Position numbers and translations under genes: made by a program. DNA of 7,953 nt from Candidatus Woesearchaeota archaeon (lineage in GTDB: Archaea > Nanobdellota > Nanobdellia > Woesearchaeales > WJKV01): NCBI GenBank assembly GCA_019323495.1, contig JAHWHE010000004.1:1-7953 (forward strand), in the 5' to 3' direction. This document shows, in pieces, positions 1-6,658 of this stretch. Position 1 is the first letter of the stretch. Every line of letters begins with the position of its first letter. The notes under the pieces were generated by a model. It ran no database searches. It saw only the letters and a list, made by a program, of their open reading frames with translations, and was not told the DNA's origin.

Positions 1-2149
1 ATTGAACAAACTTGTCTTCTGCGCACCTGGCATAGTAATCAGGCAGCACTGCTGAAAAAGCAGCAGAACAGTAAGGGGTTTTTATGTCTCTGCACGTTTC
101 TATGTCAGTCACAAAGTGGGGCAATAAGTTAAAGCATTCACTGTCATCAGGAAGGCACTGCCGTGCATATTCCCTGCCTACGATGTACAACAAGATCCTC
201 AATCTGATTGATTCTTCTGAAATGGTTTTTGTCTTCATACTCTGGAATTCTCTTATGAGATTCGCATTGCTGTACGAGTCCTTTGCATTCTGGCTGATAA
301 GGAAAGACTGGCCGAACAATCTGCCGAACTCTGTCTGGTCAATCAATTTCTCCCAGGTCTTAGCCAATGGGCTTTTCCCGCTGAGTACTAATTGCTTTAT
401 CGCACCAGGGGTCAGGGTCTGCTCAGGACTCTTCATCCCGAGGCCTGGCTGGATTTTAATCAGCATCTGCTCTGACCTGAACCGCATCTCTTCTATGTGA
501 TCCTGCACATTCGCTGTCCCCTCTTCAAATTGCACCTTGTCTTTTTCGTTTGCATACTGCATCAACAAATCCCTCACACCAATGTCGAGCAATTCTTTTG
601 AATTCCTCAACTCCATCTCAGTCTTAATGATCTGCTCAAGGAACTTCAATTTGTCGTCAAACACCTTTCCTCCTATAAACAATCTCAAAGACTGAAAAAA
701 TGTTTCCGGCCTTTCTACAGGAAAGGTCATCAGTTTCTGCTTCTGCAGCTGATGCCTCTGCTTTAATTGCAAAAGCAAATCTGGAACAGGATAATCAGAA
801 GGCAATCTGTAATTGAACTTAGGATTCAATAAGAGATTCTGCAAATCTATTTCAGACATCTTGTCGTATTCTGCTCTTTGCTTGAACATTGTGTCATAAG
901 AGTCATTTACAAGAATTCCTCCAAAAACACTGACAGCGACCAATACTATTATCAACCAGATTGCGCCGATGCTGAAGCCTGTCCTAATTGCGTCGCTGAA
1001 TTTGTGCCTGTGCGGTCTGACAATTATAGTTATAGGCCAGAGTGCAGAAATGTAGGCGATCTTTCCTGTTGTCTTCTCAAGCAAAGAATACAGCAGGAGC
1101 ATAAAAATAGGGCAGACTATTATTGCAGCAAAAATAAAAAAAATTAAGGCCAAGTAGAAGATACTGATTGGCCTTAATAACGGTGCAATAATATAGGCGA
1201 AAAAAAGGAACGTGATGCATAATAATGCTACCAAGTAAGTGAAAGCTACAAGATAAACACTGAACAATGCAAAGAAATTGTGCCTCTTTTCTGTTTTTAT
1301 GTAATAGACTAATGCCCTCAGCAGGGCTATACCGAGCAATACAAAGAACGGCCAGCAATAGATTCCCAAGAAACCAAAAAGCGCGAGCATTGTCGCGACC
1401 GCCAGCACCTCGTTCCTGCTCTCATAGCAATGGCCTATTAAAGTGAATGCAGCAACCAGCAGCACGATGAAAATGACGGATTTCAATATAGAACCAAAAA
1501 AGAATCCTATGAAAAGCAGGCTTGCAATAAACAAAGCCATGCGTACGTCTCCGTTAAGAAGGAAGAATTTTTCAAGATTGAACTTGCTCTTATAATTCAG
1601 CAAGGGTTTTACAACTCCTGGAGTAATGTGTTCGCGCAAAATATAACGGGTAAGTAATGTGACGAAAATTGCTGAAAAACAAGAGATGACCAGGATTATT
1701 ACTGCAAGATAATACAGTTCGAACGGCATCGGCTTAAGGAAAAGGGCAGTGAATAGGATTCCTATGACCCCCGAGATAACACCTATCAATAATTCGTATT
1801 TCAACGACTGCGCTTCTGGAATGTTTTCTATTGCACATTTATAGCCTAAATAAATCGCGATCGCAGCAGGATAGGAAGCGAATATAACAAAGTACCACGT
1901 ATCGCTCAAAAAAAGATTCTTTGCAACTGTGAGCAGCAACAGCAAAACAACAGGCATGCCTATAACCAAGAAGAGCAATGGGAATCTCAGCACTGAAAAA
2001 TGCGAACTCTGTTTATAGCACACATTTATTGCTTCTTCTATCTCGTGCTTATCGTAACCTTCTCTCAATAATTCAGCCCTGATTTGCGCGATAGGATATC
2101 CAAGATGAGCATTTTTCTCAATATATGCTGTTATTTTTTTGCTTGCCAT
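1..2149 (-). CDS. Large polytopic membrane protein with N-terminal GY-helical module and Cys-containing extracytoplasmic domain (C-terminus beyond window)
   Basis: I translated the minus strand from ATG at 2149 and found 716 open codons running off the left edge, so the stop is outside the window. I do not recognise the family. Residues 1-50 are soluble and carry a two-helix-like motif (GYPIAQIR, then EGYDKHEIEEAI). Residues 54-414 hold about eleven hydrophobic segments (near 54-76, 85-103, 119-138, 146-168, 203-220, 222-240, 247-262, 264-284, 292-320, 328-355, 391-414). Loops 171-195, 285-291 and 377-390 are rich in K, R and H, so the positive-inside rule puts the N-terminus inside and residues 415-716 outside. 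That exterior part is helical and charged, and ends with five cysteines (665, 672, 686, 694, 709), which could form disulfides. The start is supported by a GAGGTGA site. The gene follows the secretion ATPase after 37 bases and is probably co-transcribed. It does not look like FlaJ/TadC, which has far fewer membrane segments. Existence of the gene is near certain; its role is unknown. Confidence 0.9.
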   Translation of the reverse strand, partial: MASKKITAYIEKNAHLGYPIAQIRAELLREGYDKHEIEEAINVCYKQSSHFSVLRFPLLFLVIGMPVVLLLLLTVAKNLFLSDTWYFVIFASYPAAIAIYLGYKCAIENIPEAQSLKYELLIGVISGVIGILFTALFLKPMPFELYYLAVIILVISCFSAIFVTLLTRYILREHITPGVVKPLLNYKSKFNLEKFFLLNGDVRMALFIASLLFIGFFFGSILKSVIFIVLLVAAFTLIGHCYESRNEVLAVATMLALFGFLGIYCWPFFVLLGIALLRALVYYIKTEKRHNFFALFSVYLVAFTYLVALLCITFLFFAYIIAPLLRPISIFYLALIFFIFAAIIVCPIFMLLLYSLLEKTTGKIAYISALWPITIIVRPHRHKFSDAIRTGFSIGAIWLIIVLVAVSVFGGILVNDSYDTMFKQRAEYDKMSEIDLQNLLLNPKFNYRLPSDYPVPDLLLQLKQRHQLQKQKLMTFPVERPETFFQSLRLFIGGKVFDDKLKFLEQIIKTEMELRNSKELLDIGVRDLLMQYANEKDKVQFEEGTANVQDHIEEMRFRSEQMLIKIQPGLGMKSPEQTLTPGAIKQLVLSGKSPLAKTWEKLIDQTEFGRLFGQSFLISQNAKDSYSNANLIREFQSMKTKTISEESIRLRILLYIVGREYARQCLPDDSECFNLLPHFVTDIETCRDIKTPYCSAAFSAVLPDYYARCAEDKFVQ

Positions 2150-2151
2150 CT

Positions 2152-2158
2152 TCACCTC
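2152..2158 (-). promoter_or_regulatory. Shine-Dalgarno site for the large membrane protein
   Basis: On the minus strand the bases read GAGGTGA, complementary to the archaeal 16S rRNA tail, two bases ahead of ATG at 2149. The spacing is short if counted from the last base, but it fixes the start of a reading frame that has no stop inside the window. It lies in the 37-base gap after the ATPase stop, consistent with translation from a shared transcript. Confidence 0.7.
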
Positions 2159-2186
2159 TTTTTATTTATGCTAAAATTCTAAAATC

Positions 2187-4481
2187 TTATTTTATTGCTC
2201 TTTTCCGCACTTCTTTCCTGCACCATCTGTCCCACAAGTCAAATATCATCTTGCTATCCAATGTGCCTGTCTCCCTTAACACGACATCAGACACCAGGTG
2301 GAACTGGTCATTGCACGCGATGCTGAAAGGGGCCTCAAGCAAATCAAGATTGTTTGCTTTCAACGCATAATCCACTTGCGCCTGTTTTATCTTTGCCCTC
2401 AGCAGGATATTGTCCCACACTGCGTCCCATTTTCCTGCCCACTGCTTGACATTTCCTGCAATGCTTTTCAATATCTCGCTGTCGCCGTTTATCAAATCTG
2501 CACTTGGCTCGAGCTCGTCATTTTTTGAATTGTACTTCAATAGATCAATAAAAGCATTCTCTCTCATAGGATCCTCGAGCCAGTCCTTTCTTACCTCTGT
2601 GATGCCTGTCACTCTTCGCCATCTATGAAGACCGTCCGGCGAACGCACAGGCGTAGCAGTTATTATTATGTCGGTCGCCTTGAACGAAGTCCTTGGAACC
2701 CCTATGTCATTAACAACTCTGTCAAATACTCCATACGGACTGTCTGCGTGTATCGTGCCTGCAACAACGTTTGCAGCAGCGCCTATCCTCATTGCTTCAT
2801 ACAATGCTATTGCTTCTGTGCTTCTTACTTCTCCCACTATCAGGCTGCTATCGCCTAATCTCAAGGTGGCCCTGATCCCTTCTGTAGCGCCGATGCCTGC
2901 TTCTTTTATTGTCGCCAATTCTGATGCGACTTTCATCGACAATAAATTATAGCCCAATCTTCTTATCTGTGCTGTCGGCAATTCTATTGTGTCTTCTATC
3001 GTGATGATCCTGTAACGCCTCATTATCTCGACCATCAAGCTTCCCAGCAAGCTTGTTTTTCCGCTGCTTCTTGTACCTGCAACCAACATTGTCTTTGTTC
3101 CGTCAATCAAAAAGCTAAGTATACCTGCAGCGATACTGTTAAGCATCTTTGCATGGATGAACAAAGGCAGTGTCCACGGCTTGTTCCTGTGCCTTCTGAA
3201 CGAGAATGCAAGACCTGTCGGATCCAGCGGAGGGCCCACTGCGCTGACTCTTGCCCTTGCGCTCGGAAAATCTAATTCTGTATCAAGAATAGGGTTTGCT
3301 TCATCCAGAGGTTTTCCGCTGACCAGTCTTAATTTGGTTGCCCAGCTCTCTGCTTCTGTTCTCATAGGAATGATATTAGTGGTGCAATCGCTGAATTCTT
3401 CATGCACTACAAAAATAGGCAGCCTTCCAAGCGGGCTGTTGACTGTGACATCCTGTATTTTTTCGTCTTCCATCAAGACTTCTATCAAGCCGAAGCCAAC
3501 TGTGTATCTCAGCAGGATTCTTGCCAATTCTTCCAATTCCTTTTTCTTCAGCTTGTAGCCTTTTGTGGTTGAAAGTTCTGTCAGCATGTCTGTGCCCACA
3601 TTAAAGAATACTTCTCTCATTCTTTCTGGATCAATGAATTCTGATCTTGTTGGCTTGTGCTCTGCCATTATGCTTCTTGCAGTGTCCAAGAGTTCATACT
3701 GCTCTTCTGTAAGCCTGAATTCTGGCGGCATCATGTGATATAAGTACTGTACCTGATTTGCTGTCTTAAAGATATTGACTTCTGTCTCGCCAACCATGTA
3801 AGTGTCAAGGATTTCGCTGTCTTCTGGATACTGGGACTGCAGTTTAGTATACATGAAATCCGGCTTGATTATCGGTCTGAATATGTTCCTGTATAGGTTC
3901 CTGTCGCCAATTTTATAGCCTTCTAGTTCAGACAGCACACTCTTTATCAGCCTTGTATTTTCAAGCTTGTGCTTGATGAATGAAAGTATTGCGATGTATT
4001 TTTCCTCATACTTCAGCAATGTTTCGTCAGTGATGGTGTCTTTTAGAATTTTCTCTTCCCTAATCAATCTTTTAAGCGCGACATACGCTCCAAGAGGATC
4101 CTGCTTTATCTGGAAAAATATGATGTTGTTGATCTTGTCCTGCCTAAGCACATACCAACTTCTGTACTGCGCAAATCTTCCAATGTCGAACAGAGAGAGC
4201 TGGGATTTCTTTTGCGCCAGCTCTGCATAAACGCGCGCAATTTCTGCCAGGATAAGGGTCTGTTCCATCTCGTATTCGTAATCTCTTTTCTGGTAGAATA
4301 GTATCTTTGTTGTATCTTTTGCTTTTGTAAGAATCTCTACTGCCTTCGACATTGCCAAAGGATCATCTTCTAGACTGGGAATTTTTGTGTAGGTTTCGCA
4401 GTGAATTCTAAGAACTCTATCTTCCCCTTCCCTTACTATTTCATAATCCCAATCCTTTGTGGGAGTTCGAAATAAAGCCAT
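2187..4481 (-). CDS. Type II/IV secretion system ATPase (archaeal PilT/FlaI/TadA superfamily), long form
   Basis: This 764-residue protein should be a hexameric cytoplasmic ATPase that drives assembly or secretion by a type IV pilus-like or archaellum-like machine. Visible motifs, in order, are Walker A GTRSSGKTS at 469-477 (K475, T476), the Asp box ITIEDTIEL at 493-501, Walker B SSLIVGEVR at 545-553 with catalytic-type E551, and the His box GTIHAD at 575-580 (H578). Residues about 310-430 match the N-terminal domain that packs on the core in this family (FGLIEVLMEDEKIQDVTVN, then FSFRRHRNKPWTLP). FlaI-type proteins are about 550 residues, so this one has extra sequence: a helical, charged N-terminal region (1-250) and a C-terminal extension after about 630 that ends in a basic tail. 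ATG at 4481 has only a weak GGGG upstream (4491-4494). The gene heads the minus-strand unit. The superfamily is secure; whether the machine is a pilus, an archaellum or a secretion device cannot be read from the sequence. Confidence 0.95.
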   Translation of the reverse strand: MALFRTPTKDWDYEIVREGEDRVLRIHCETYTKIPSLEDDPLAMSKAVEILTKAKDTTKILFYQKRDYEYEMEQTLILAEIARVYAELAQKKSQLSLFDIGRFAQYRSWYVLRQDKINNIIFFQIKQDPLGAYVALKRLIREEKILKDTITDETLLKYEEKYIAILSFIKHKLENTRLIKSVLSELEGYKIGDRNLYRNIFRPIIKPDFMYTKLQSQYPEDSEILDTYMVGETEVNIFKTANQVQYLYHMMPPEFRLTEEQYELLDTARSIMAEHKPTRSEFIDPERMREVFFNVGTDMLTELSTTKGYKLKKKELEELARILLRYTVGFGLIEVLMEDEKIQDVTVNSPLGRLPIFVVHEEFSDCTTNIIPMRTEAESWATKLRLVSGKPLDEANPILDTELDFPSARARVSAVGPPLDPTGLAFSFRRHRNKPWTLPLFIHAKMLNSIAAGILSFLIDGTKTMLVAGTRSSGKTSLLGSLMVEIMRRYRIITIEDTIELPTAQIRRLGYNLLSMKVASELATIKEAGIGATEGIRATLRLGDSSLIVGEVRSTEAIALYEAMRIGAAANVVAGTIHADSPYGVFDRVVNDIGVPRTSFKATDIIITATPVRSPDGLHRWRRVTGITEVRKDWLEDPMRENAFIDLLKYNSKNDELEPSADLINGDSEILKSIAGNVKQWAGKWDAVWDNILLRAKIKQAQVDYALKANNLDLLEAPFSIACNDQFHLVSDVVLRETGTLDSKMIFDLWDRWCRKEVRKRAIK

Positions 4482-4526
4482 CTATTTTAACCCCTTTTTC
4501 CGCCTATATTTTTTGCGATTTGCAGG

Positions 4527-4536
4527 TTATAAAAGT
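4527..4536 (-). promoter_or_regulatory. Candidate TATA box for the ATPase operon
   Basis: Read on the minus strand the sequence is CTTTTATAAC, close to the archaeal TATA consensus. Transcription would start about 26 bases downstream, near 4505, leaving a leader of about 24 bases containing the weak GGGG site. The palindromic AT block at 4545-4556 is an alternative for the same direction, giving a leader of about 43 bases. Assigned by eye. Confidence 0.4.
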
Positions 4537-4540
4537 AAGC

Positions 4541-4556
4541 GTATATATTTAAATAT
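4541..4556 (+). promoter_or_regulatory. TATA box of the first coiled-coil gene, containing a 12-base palindrome
   Basis: The block GTATATATTTAAATAT is centred about 25 bases ahead of ATG at 4572, the usual TATA-to-start distance in archaea. That suggests a leaderless or nearly leaderless transcript, which fits the lack of a Shine-Dalgarno sequence before 4572. Bases 4545-4556 (ATATTTAAATAT) are a perfect palindrome, so TBP could bind either way and the site may also serve the divergent ATPase gene. Confidence 0.55.
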
Positions 4557-4571
4557 TTCCTATATTTATAA

Positions 4572-5117
4572 ATGAAAAGGAACATGTCTGCTTTATTCAG
4601 AAAAACAGGTGGTGTAAGAGATCAAGATACGGATAGTGCCGGCTTTTCTGGTGCGCCCCCAGGCGTTATTTCTGCTGCTTCTAAAAAAGAGCCGATAACT
4701 GAAAAAGGCTTGAAGCTTAGCCTGGGCTTGAAGAAAAAAGAACCAGAGCCTGCGATACCTATGGAATTGCAGGAAAAGATGAACAATATGAACAGGAGAA
4801 TCAGAATTCTTGAAGACAGGTACAATAATCTGAAAAGGGAAATGCAGTTCGCAGATACAAATATCATCAAAAACAAGCAGGGATTGGCGCAAGAAGCAAA
4901 AGCCCTTGATTCTGAAGTTAATGAAATGCAGCAAACAATACGTGAATTGAATGACAAAGTTGGTGAAATCATGAAAGAACTGCAGACTTGTGCAAAATTG
5001 ACTGACTTGAAAGTGCTTGAAAAATATGTTGACATTTGGAAACCTGTACAGTTCATCACAAGGGAGCAGGCAATGAAATTTATTGAAGAAAGATTGGGGC
5101 AGAAGAAAACACTTTAA
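4572..5117 (+). CDS. Coiled-coil protein, archaellum accessory FlaC/FlaD-like (tentative)
   Basis: This is a 181-residue soluble protein with no signal peptide or membrane segment. Residues 1-60 are low-complexity and probably disordered, with lysine patches (KKEP, LKKKEPEP). Residues about 64-140 form a long heptad-rich coiled coil (MNRRIRILEDRYNNLKRE onwards). Residues 143-174 form a short compact end with the pattern LKVLEKYVDIWKPVQFIT, then REQAMKFIEE. A coiled coil ending in a short motif of this kind recalls archaellum accessory proteins FlaC and FlaD/E, which link the ATPase platform to the cytoplasm; this rests on general resemblance, not a proven match. ATG 4572 is preferred because the TATA element sits at leaderless distance. 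ATG 4584 (residue 5), with AAAGG just before it, is the alternative. The gene is divergent from the ATPase and 42 bases ahead of a second coiled-coil gene. The coding strand is clear: the opposite-strand frame is a Phe/Cys/Leu-rich shadow. Confidence 0.85.
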   Translation: MKRNMSALFRKTGGVRDQDTDSAGFSGAPPGVISAASKKEPITEKGLKLSLGLKKKEPEPAIPMELQEKMNNMNRRIRILEDRYNNLKREMQFADTNIIKNKQGLAQEAKALDSEVNEMQQTIRELNDKVGEIMKELQTCAKLTDLKVLEKYVDIWKPVQFITREQAMKFIEERLGQKKTL

Positions 5118-5123
5118 TAAGCA

Positions 5124-5134
5124 AGATTTATATA
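5124..5134 (+). promoter_or_regulatory. TATA box for the second coiled-coil gene
   Basis: The sequence ATTTATATAGG lies in the 42-base gap between the two plus-strand genes, centred about 30 bases ahead of ATG 5160. No Shine-Dalgarno sequence is present before that ATG, so a near-leaderless transcript from this box is likely. If so, the second gene can be transcribed on its own as well as by read-through from the first. Confidence 0.5.
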
Positions 5135-5159
5135 GGATAAATATAATAATGTGATAAAT

Positions 5160-5984
5160 ATGGTAGAGTTGTTCGGCGGAAAAAAAGAGGCGAAAGGAAT
5201 TCCTACTGACAGGATCATACAGATGCAGCAGCAAGGATATAGTAATGACCAAGTAGTTTCTGTTCTTCAAAGAGAAGGCTATAGAAGCAGCGAGATCTTT
5301 GAAGCTATTTCTCATGCAGAAATAAAGAAAGGTGTGACAGGCGCGCCTGTGGAAGACATAAGCGAGATGGAAAATCCCATGGAATTAAAACCAAGAGGTG
5401 TCGCAGAACCGCCTCCAATCGAAGGCATAATCCCTCCAATGTCAAAGCCTGAAATTGGCACTGAAAAAATTGAAGAAGTGGCTGAAGCCATTATCGAAGA
5501 AAAATGGGGAGAGGTCACAGAAAACATCAACACAGTCATAGAATGGAAAGACAGGACAGAAAGCAAATTGACAGGCTTGAATGATAAATTCGAACAAACA
5601 AAGTCTGCTGTAAAAGGCATCAAAGACGACTTACTGGCCCAGCTTAGCGAATATGACAAAAAACTAACAGACATCGGCGCAGATGTGCAGGCAATGTCAA
5701 AGGTTTTCGAGAAAATCCTGCCCCAATTCATGGAAAGCGTGGGCGAATTAAGCAGGCTCGCTTCAGGAACAAAAGCTGGAAAGCAGATTGTGGCTGCTGC
5801 TTCTGAAATGGAAGCAGAGCTGAAAAGACCAAGAAAAGCAACTGTAACCCCGCCTGCAAAAACCAAAGCTGCGAAGGCAAAGAAAAGCAGGTCAGACGAA
5901 ATATTCGGCACGGGCGATAGTGAAGAAGGGGAAGAGACAGAAGAAGAAAAGAACGACAAGAAATCGATCGAAGACATTGAATGA
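5160..5984 (+). CDS. GY-module coiled-coil protein with acidic tail, possible FlaC-like accessory factor
   Basis: This is a soluble 274-residue protein. Residues 15-55 carry a short helical module (GYSNDQVV, then REGYRSSEIFEAI) that matches the N-terminus of the large membrane protein at 1-2149. Residues 60-100 are a proline-rich linker (EPPPIEGIIPP). Residues 102-205 are a long amphipathic, coiled-coil-like region (KIEEVAEAIIEEKWGEV, later IGADVQAMSKVFEKILPQF), of a type I associate with FlaC-like coiled-coil proteins of DPANN archaea. Residues 222-246 are basic and Ala/Pro/Lys-rich; the last 25 or so are strongly acidic (EEGEETEEE). Both tails are probably disordered. A GTG at 5151 would add three residues, but ATG 5160 fits the upstream TATA distance better. 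Its gene lies directly behind the other coiled-coil gene, suggesting related roles. An adaptor between cytoplasm and membrane is an inference from the shared module. Confidence 0.87.
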   Translation: MVELFGGKKEAKGIPTDRIIQMQQQGYSNDQVVSVLQREGYRSSEIFEAISHAEIKKGVTGAPVEDISEMENPMELKPRGVAEPPPIEGIIPPMSKPEIGTEKIEEVAEAIIEEKWGEVTENINTVIEWKDRTESKLTGLNDKFEQTKSAVKGIKDDLLAQLSEYDKKLTDIGADVQAMSKVFEKILPQFMESVGELSRLASGTKAGKQIVAAASEMEAELKRPRKATVTPPAKTKAAKAKKSRSDEIFGTGDSEEGEETEEEKNDKKSIEDIE

Positions 5985-6035
5985 GCTTATAATTCTTGTA
6001 CATTATTTTCAAACAATCATTAGAAAACACACAAC
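5985..6035. other. Convergent intergenic gap, AT-rich, possible overlapping terminators
   Basis: The plus-strand coiled-coil gene and the minus-strand membrane gene meet tail to tail across 51 bases. Short T-runs occur on the plus strand (ATTATTTTC near 6003-6010) and, read in reverse, on the minus strand (GTGTTTTC near 6022-6029). Archaeal termination often needs only such T-rich stretches. I see no hairpin and no small gene here. Confidence 0.3.
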
Positions 6036-6656
6036 TTAGTCTTTCTTAGGAGGCATGTGTATCAAGGTCCTTATTGCAAATGCAATAATCACTGCCAATG
6101 CTGCCAAACCCAATACCTTTGGATGAAACAAGACATTCTGCACTGCTGCTCCATATGCTGTTGATGATGGAAGCCCTGTGACATTTGCACCGACTTCTGG
6201 AACCCCGCCCAATGTTGCAATCGGAGTAGGCACCAGCCCTACACCTGCTTCAGGCCCTTGTCCTAGAAGTCCTGGACCAAAAACACTTGCGATTCCTGCA
6301 AGCAGGATGAACGCGATCAAGAAAATAAGTATCCAGTGAGGTGTGAACCATTTCTTTGACATGACATCAACAATGGTCTCCCATTTTGTCCCCATCAACT
6401 GGAATGCCAGCAGCAGGAACAAGATGAAGATAAACAATAAAACAAACCATGGAGACATAAAAAAAACCAGGGCTGTTGCTGCTTTTGAAAATAAAGTTAA
6501 ACAAGCCACTGCCAGCGCGATAATCGCATTGATACCTCTTTCTTCTGTCAGCATCTTGAATTTCTGCAGTACTGCATATGTCACCAAGAATATCAAAAGG
6601 AACGGAAAGATTATTGCGAAGTGAGAAAACAAGCCCACGTCGAGGAAAGTTGCCAT
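6036..6656 (-). CDS. Small multi-pass membrane protein, diverged member of the tandem family
   Basis: A 206-residue membrane protein of unrecognised function. Hydrophobic segments lie near 12-30, 43-62, 68-88, 107-126 and 178-197. A Gly/Pro-rich loop of about 50 residues (127-177, e.g. GPGLLGQGPEAGVG) separates the last two, and the basic tail MPPKKD should be cytoplasmic. Near the N-terminus, residues 18-36 carry PFLLIF-x4-A-x-LQK-x-K-x-L, which the two proteins encoded upstream also contain, so I take all three as one family. The strongly conserved loop motif PHVVYND of the other two is missing. The ATG lies two bases after the stop of the upstream gene, and a GGAGGT site sits inside the end of that gene, so translation is probably coupled. 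The cluster context suggests a membrane part of the same machine as the ATPase, but nothing in the protein proves it. Confidence 0.88.
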   Translation of the reverse strand: MATFLDVGLFSHFAIIFPFLLIFLVTYAVLQKFKMLTEERGINAIIALAVACLTLFSKAATALVFFMSPWFVLLFIFILFLLLAFQLMGTKWETIVDVMSKKWFTPHWILIFLIAFILLAGIASVFGPGLLGQGPEAGVGLVPTPIATLGGVPEVGANVTGLPSSTAYGAAVQNVLFHPKVLGLAALAVIIAFAIRTLIHMPPKKD

Positions 6657-6658
6657 TT

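Noticed and set aside
84..500. Plus-strand open frame of 138 codons
   Set aside because: It lies antisense to the large membrane protein, has no ribosome site, and its composition (S, F, L, C, W) is that of a shadow frame.
1..2149. Identification of the large membrane protein as FlaJ/TadC platform protein
   Set aside because: Position after the ATPase is suggestive, but about eleven membrane segments plus a 300-residue exterior domain do not fit that family.
2668..3558. Several plus-strand frames inside the ATPase gene (e.g. 2668-2952, 3157-3558)
   Set aside because: The opposite strand encodes intact Walker A, Walker B, Asp and His boxes; the plus frames have no recognisable features.
4593..5315. 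Minus-strand open frame of 240 codons across two plus-strand genes
   Set aside because: It is rich in Phe, Cys, Leu and His, spans an intergenic TATA region, and opposes two frames with convincing coiled-coil sequence. It is the antisense of K/E-rich coding DNA.
5312..5977. Minus-strand open frame of 221 codons opposite the second coiled-coil gene
   Set aside because: Ser/Phe/Pro-rich mirror of a Lys/Glu/Gly-rich gene, with no start signal.
5985..6035. Possible small RNA or hairpin terminator in the convergent gap
   Set aside because: No stable stem could be found by eye in 51 bases; only short T-runs are present.
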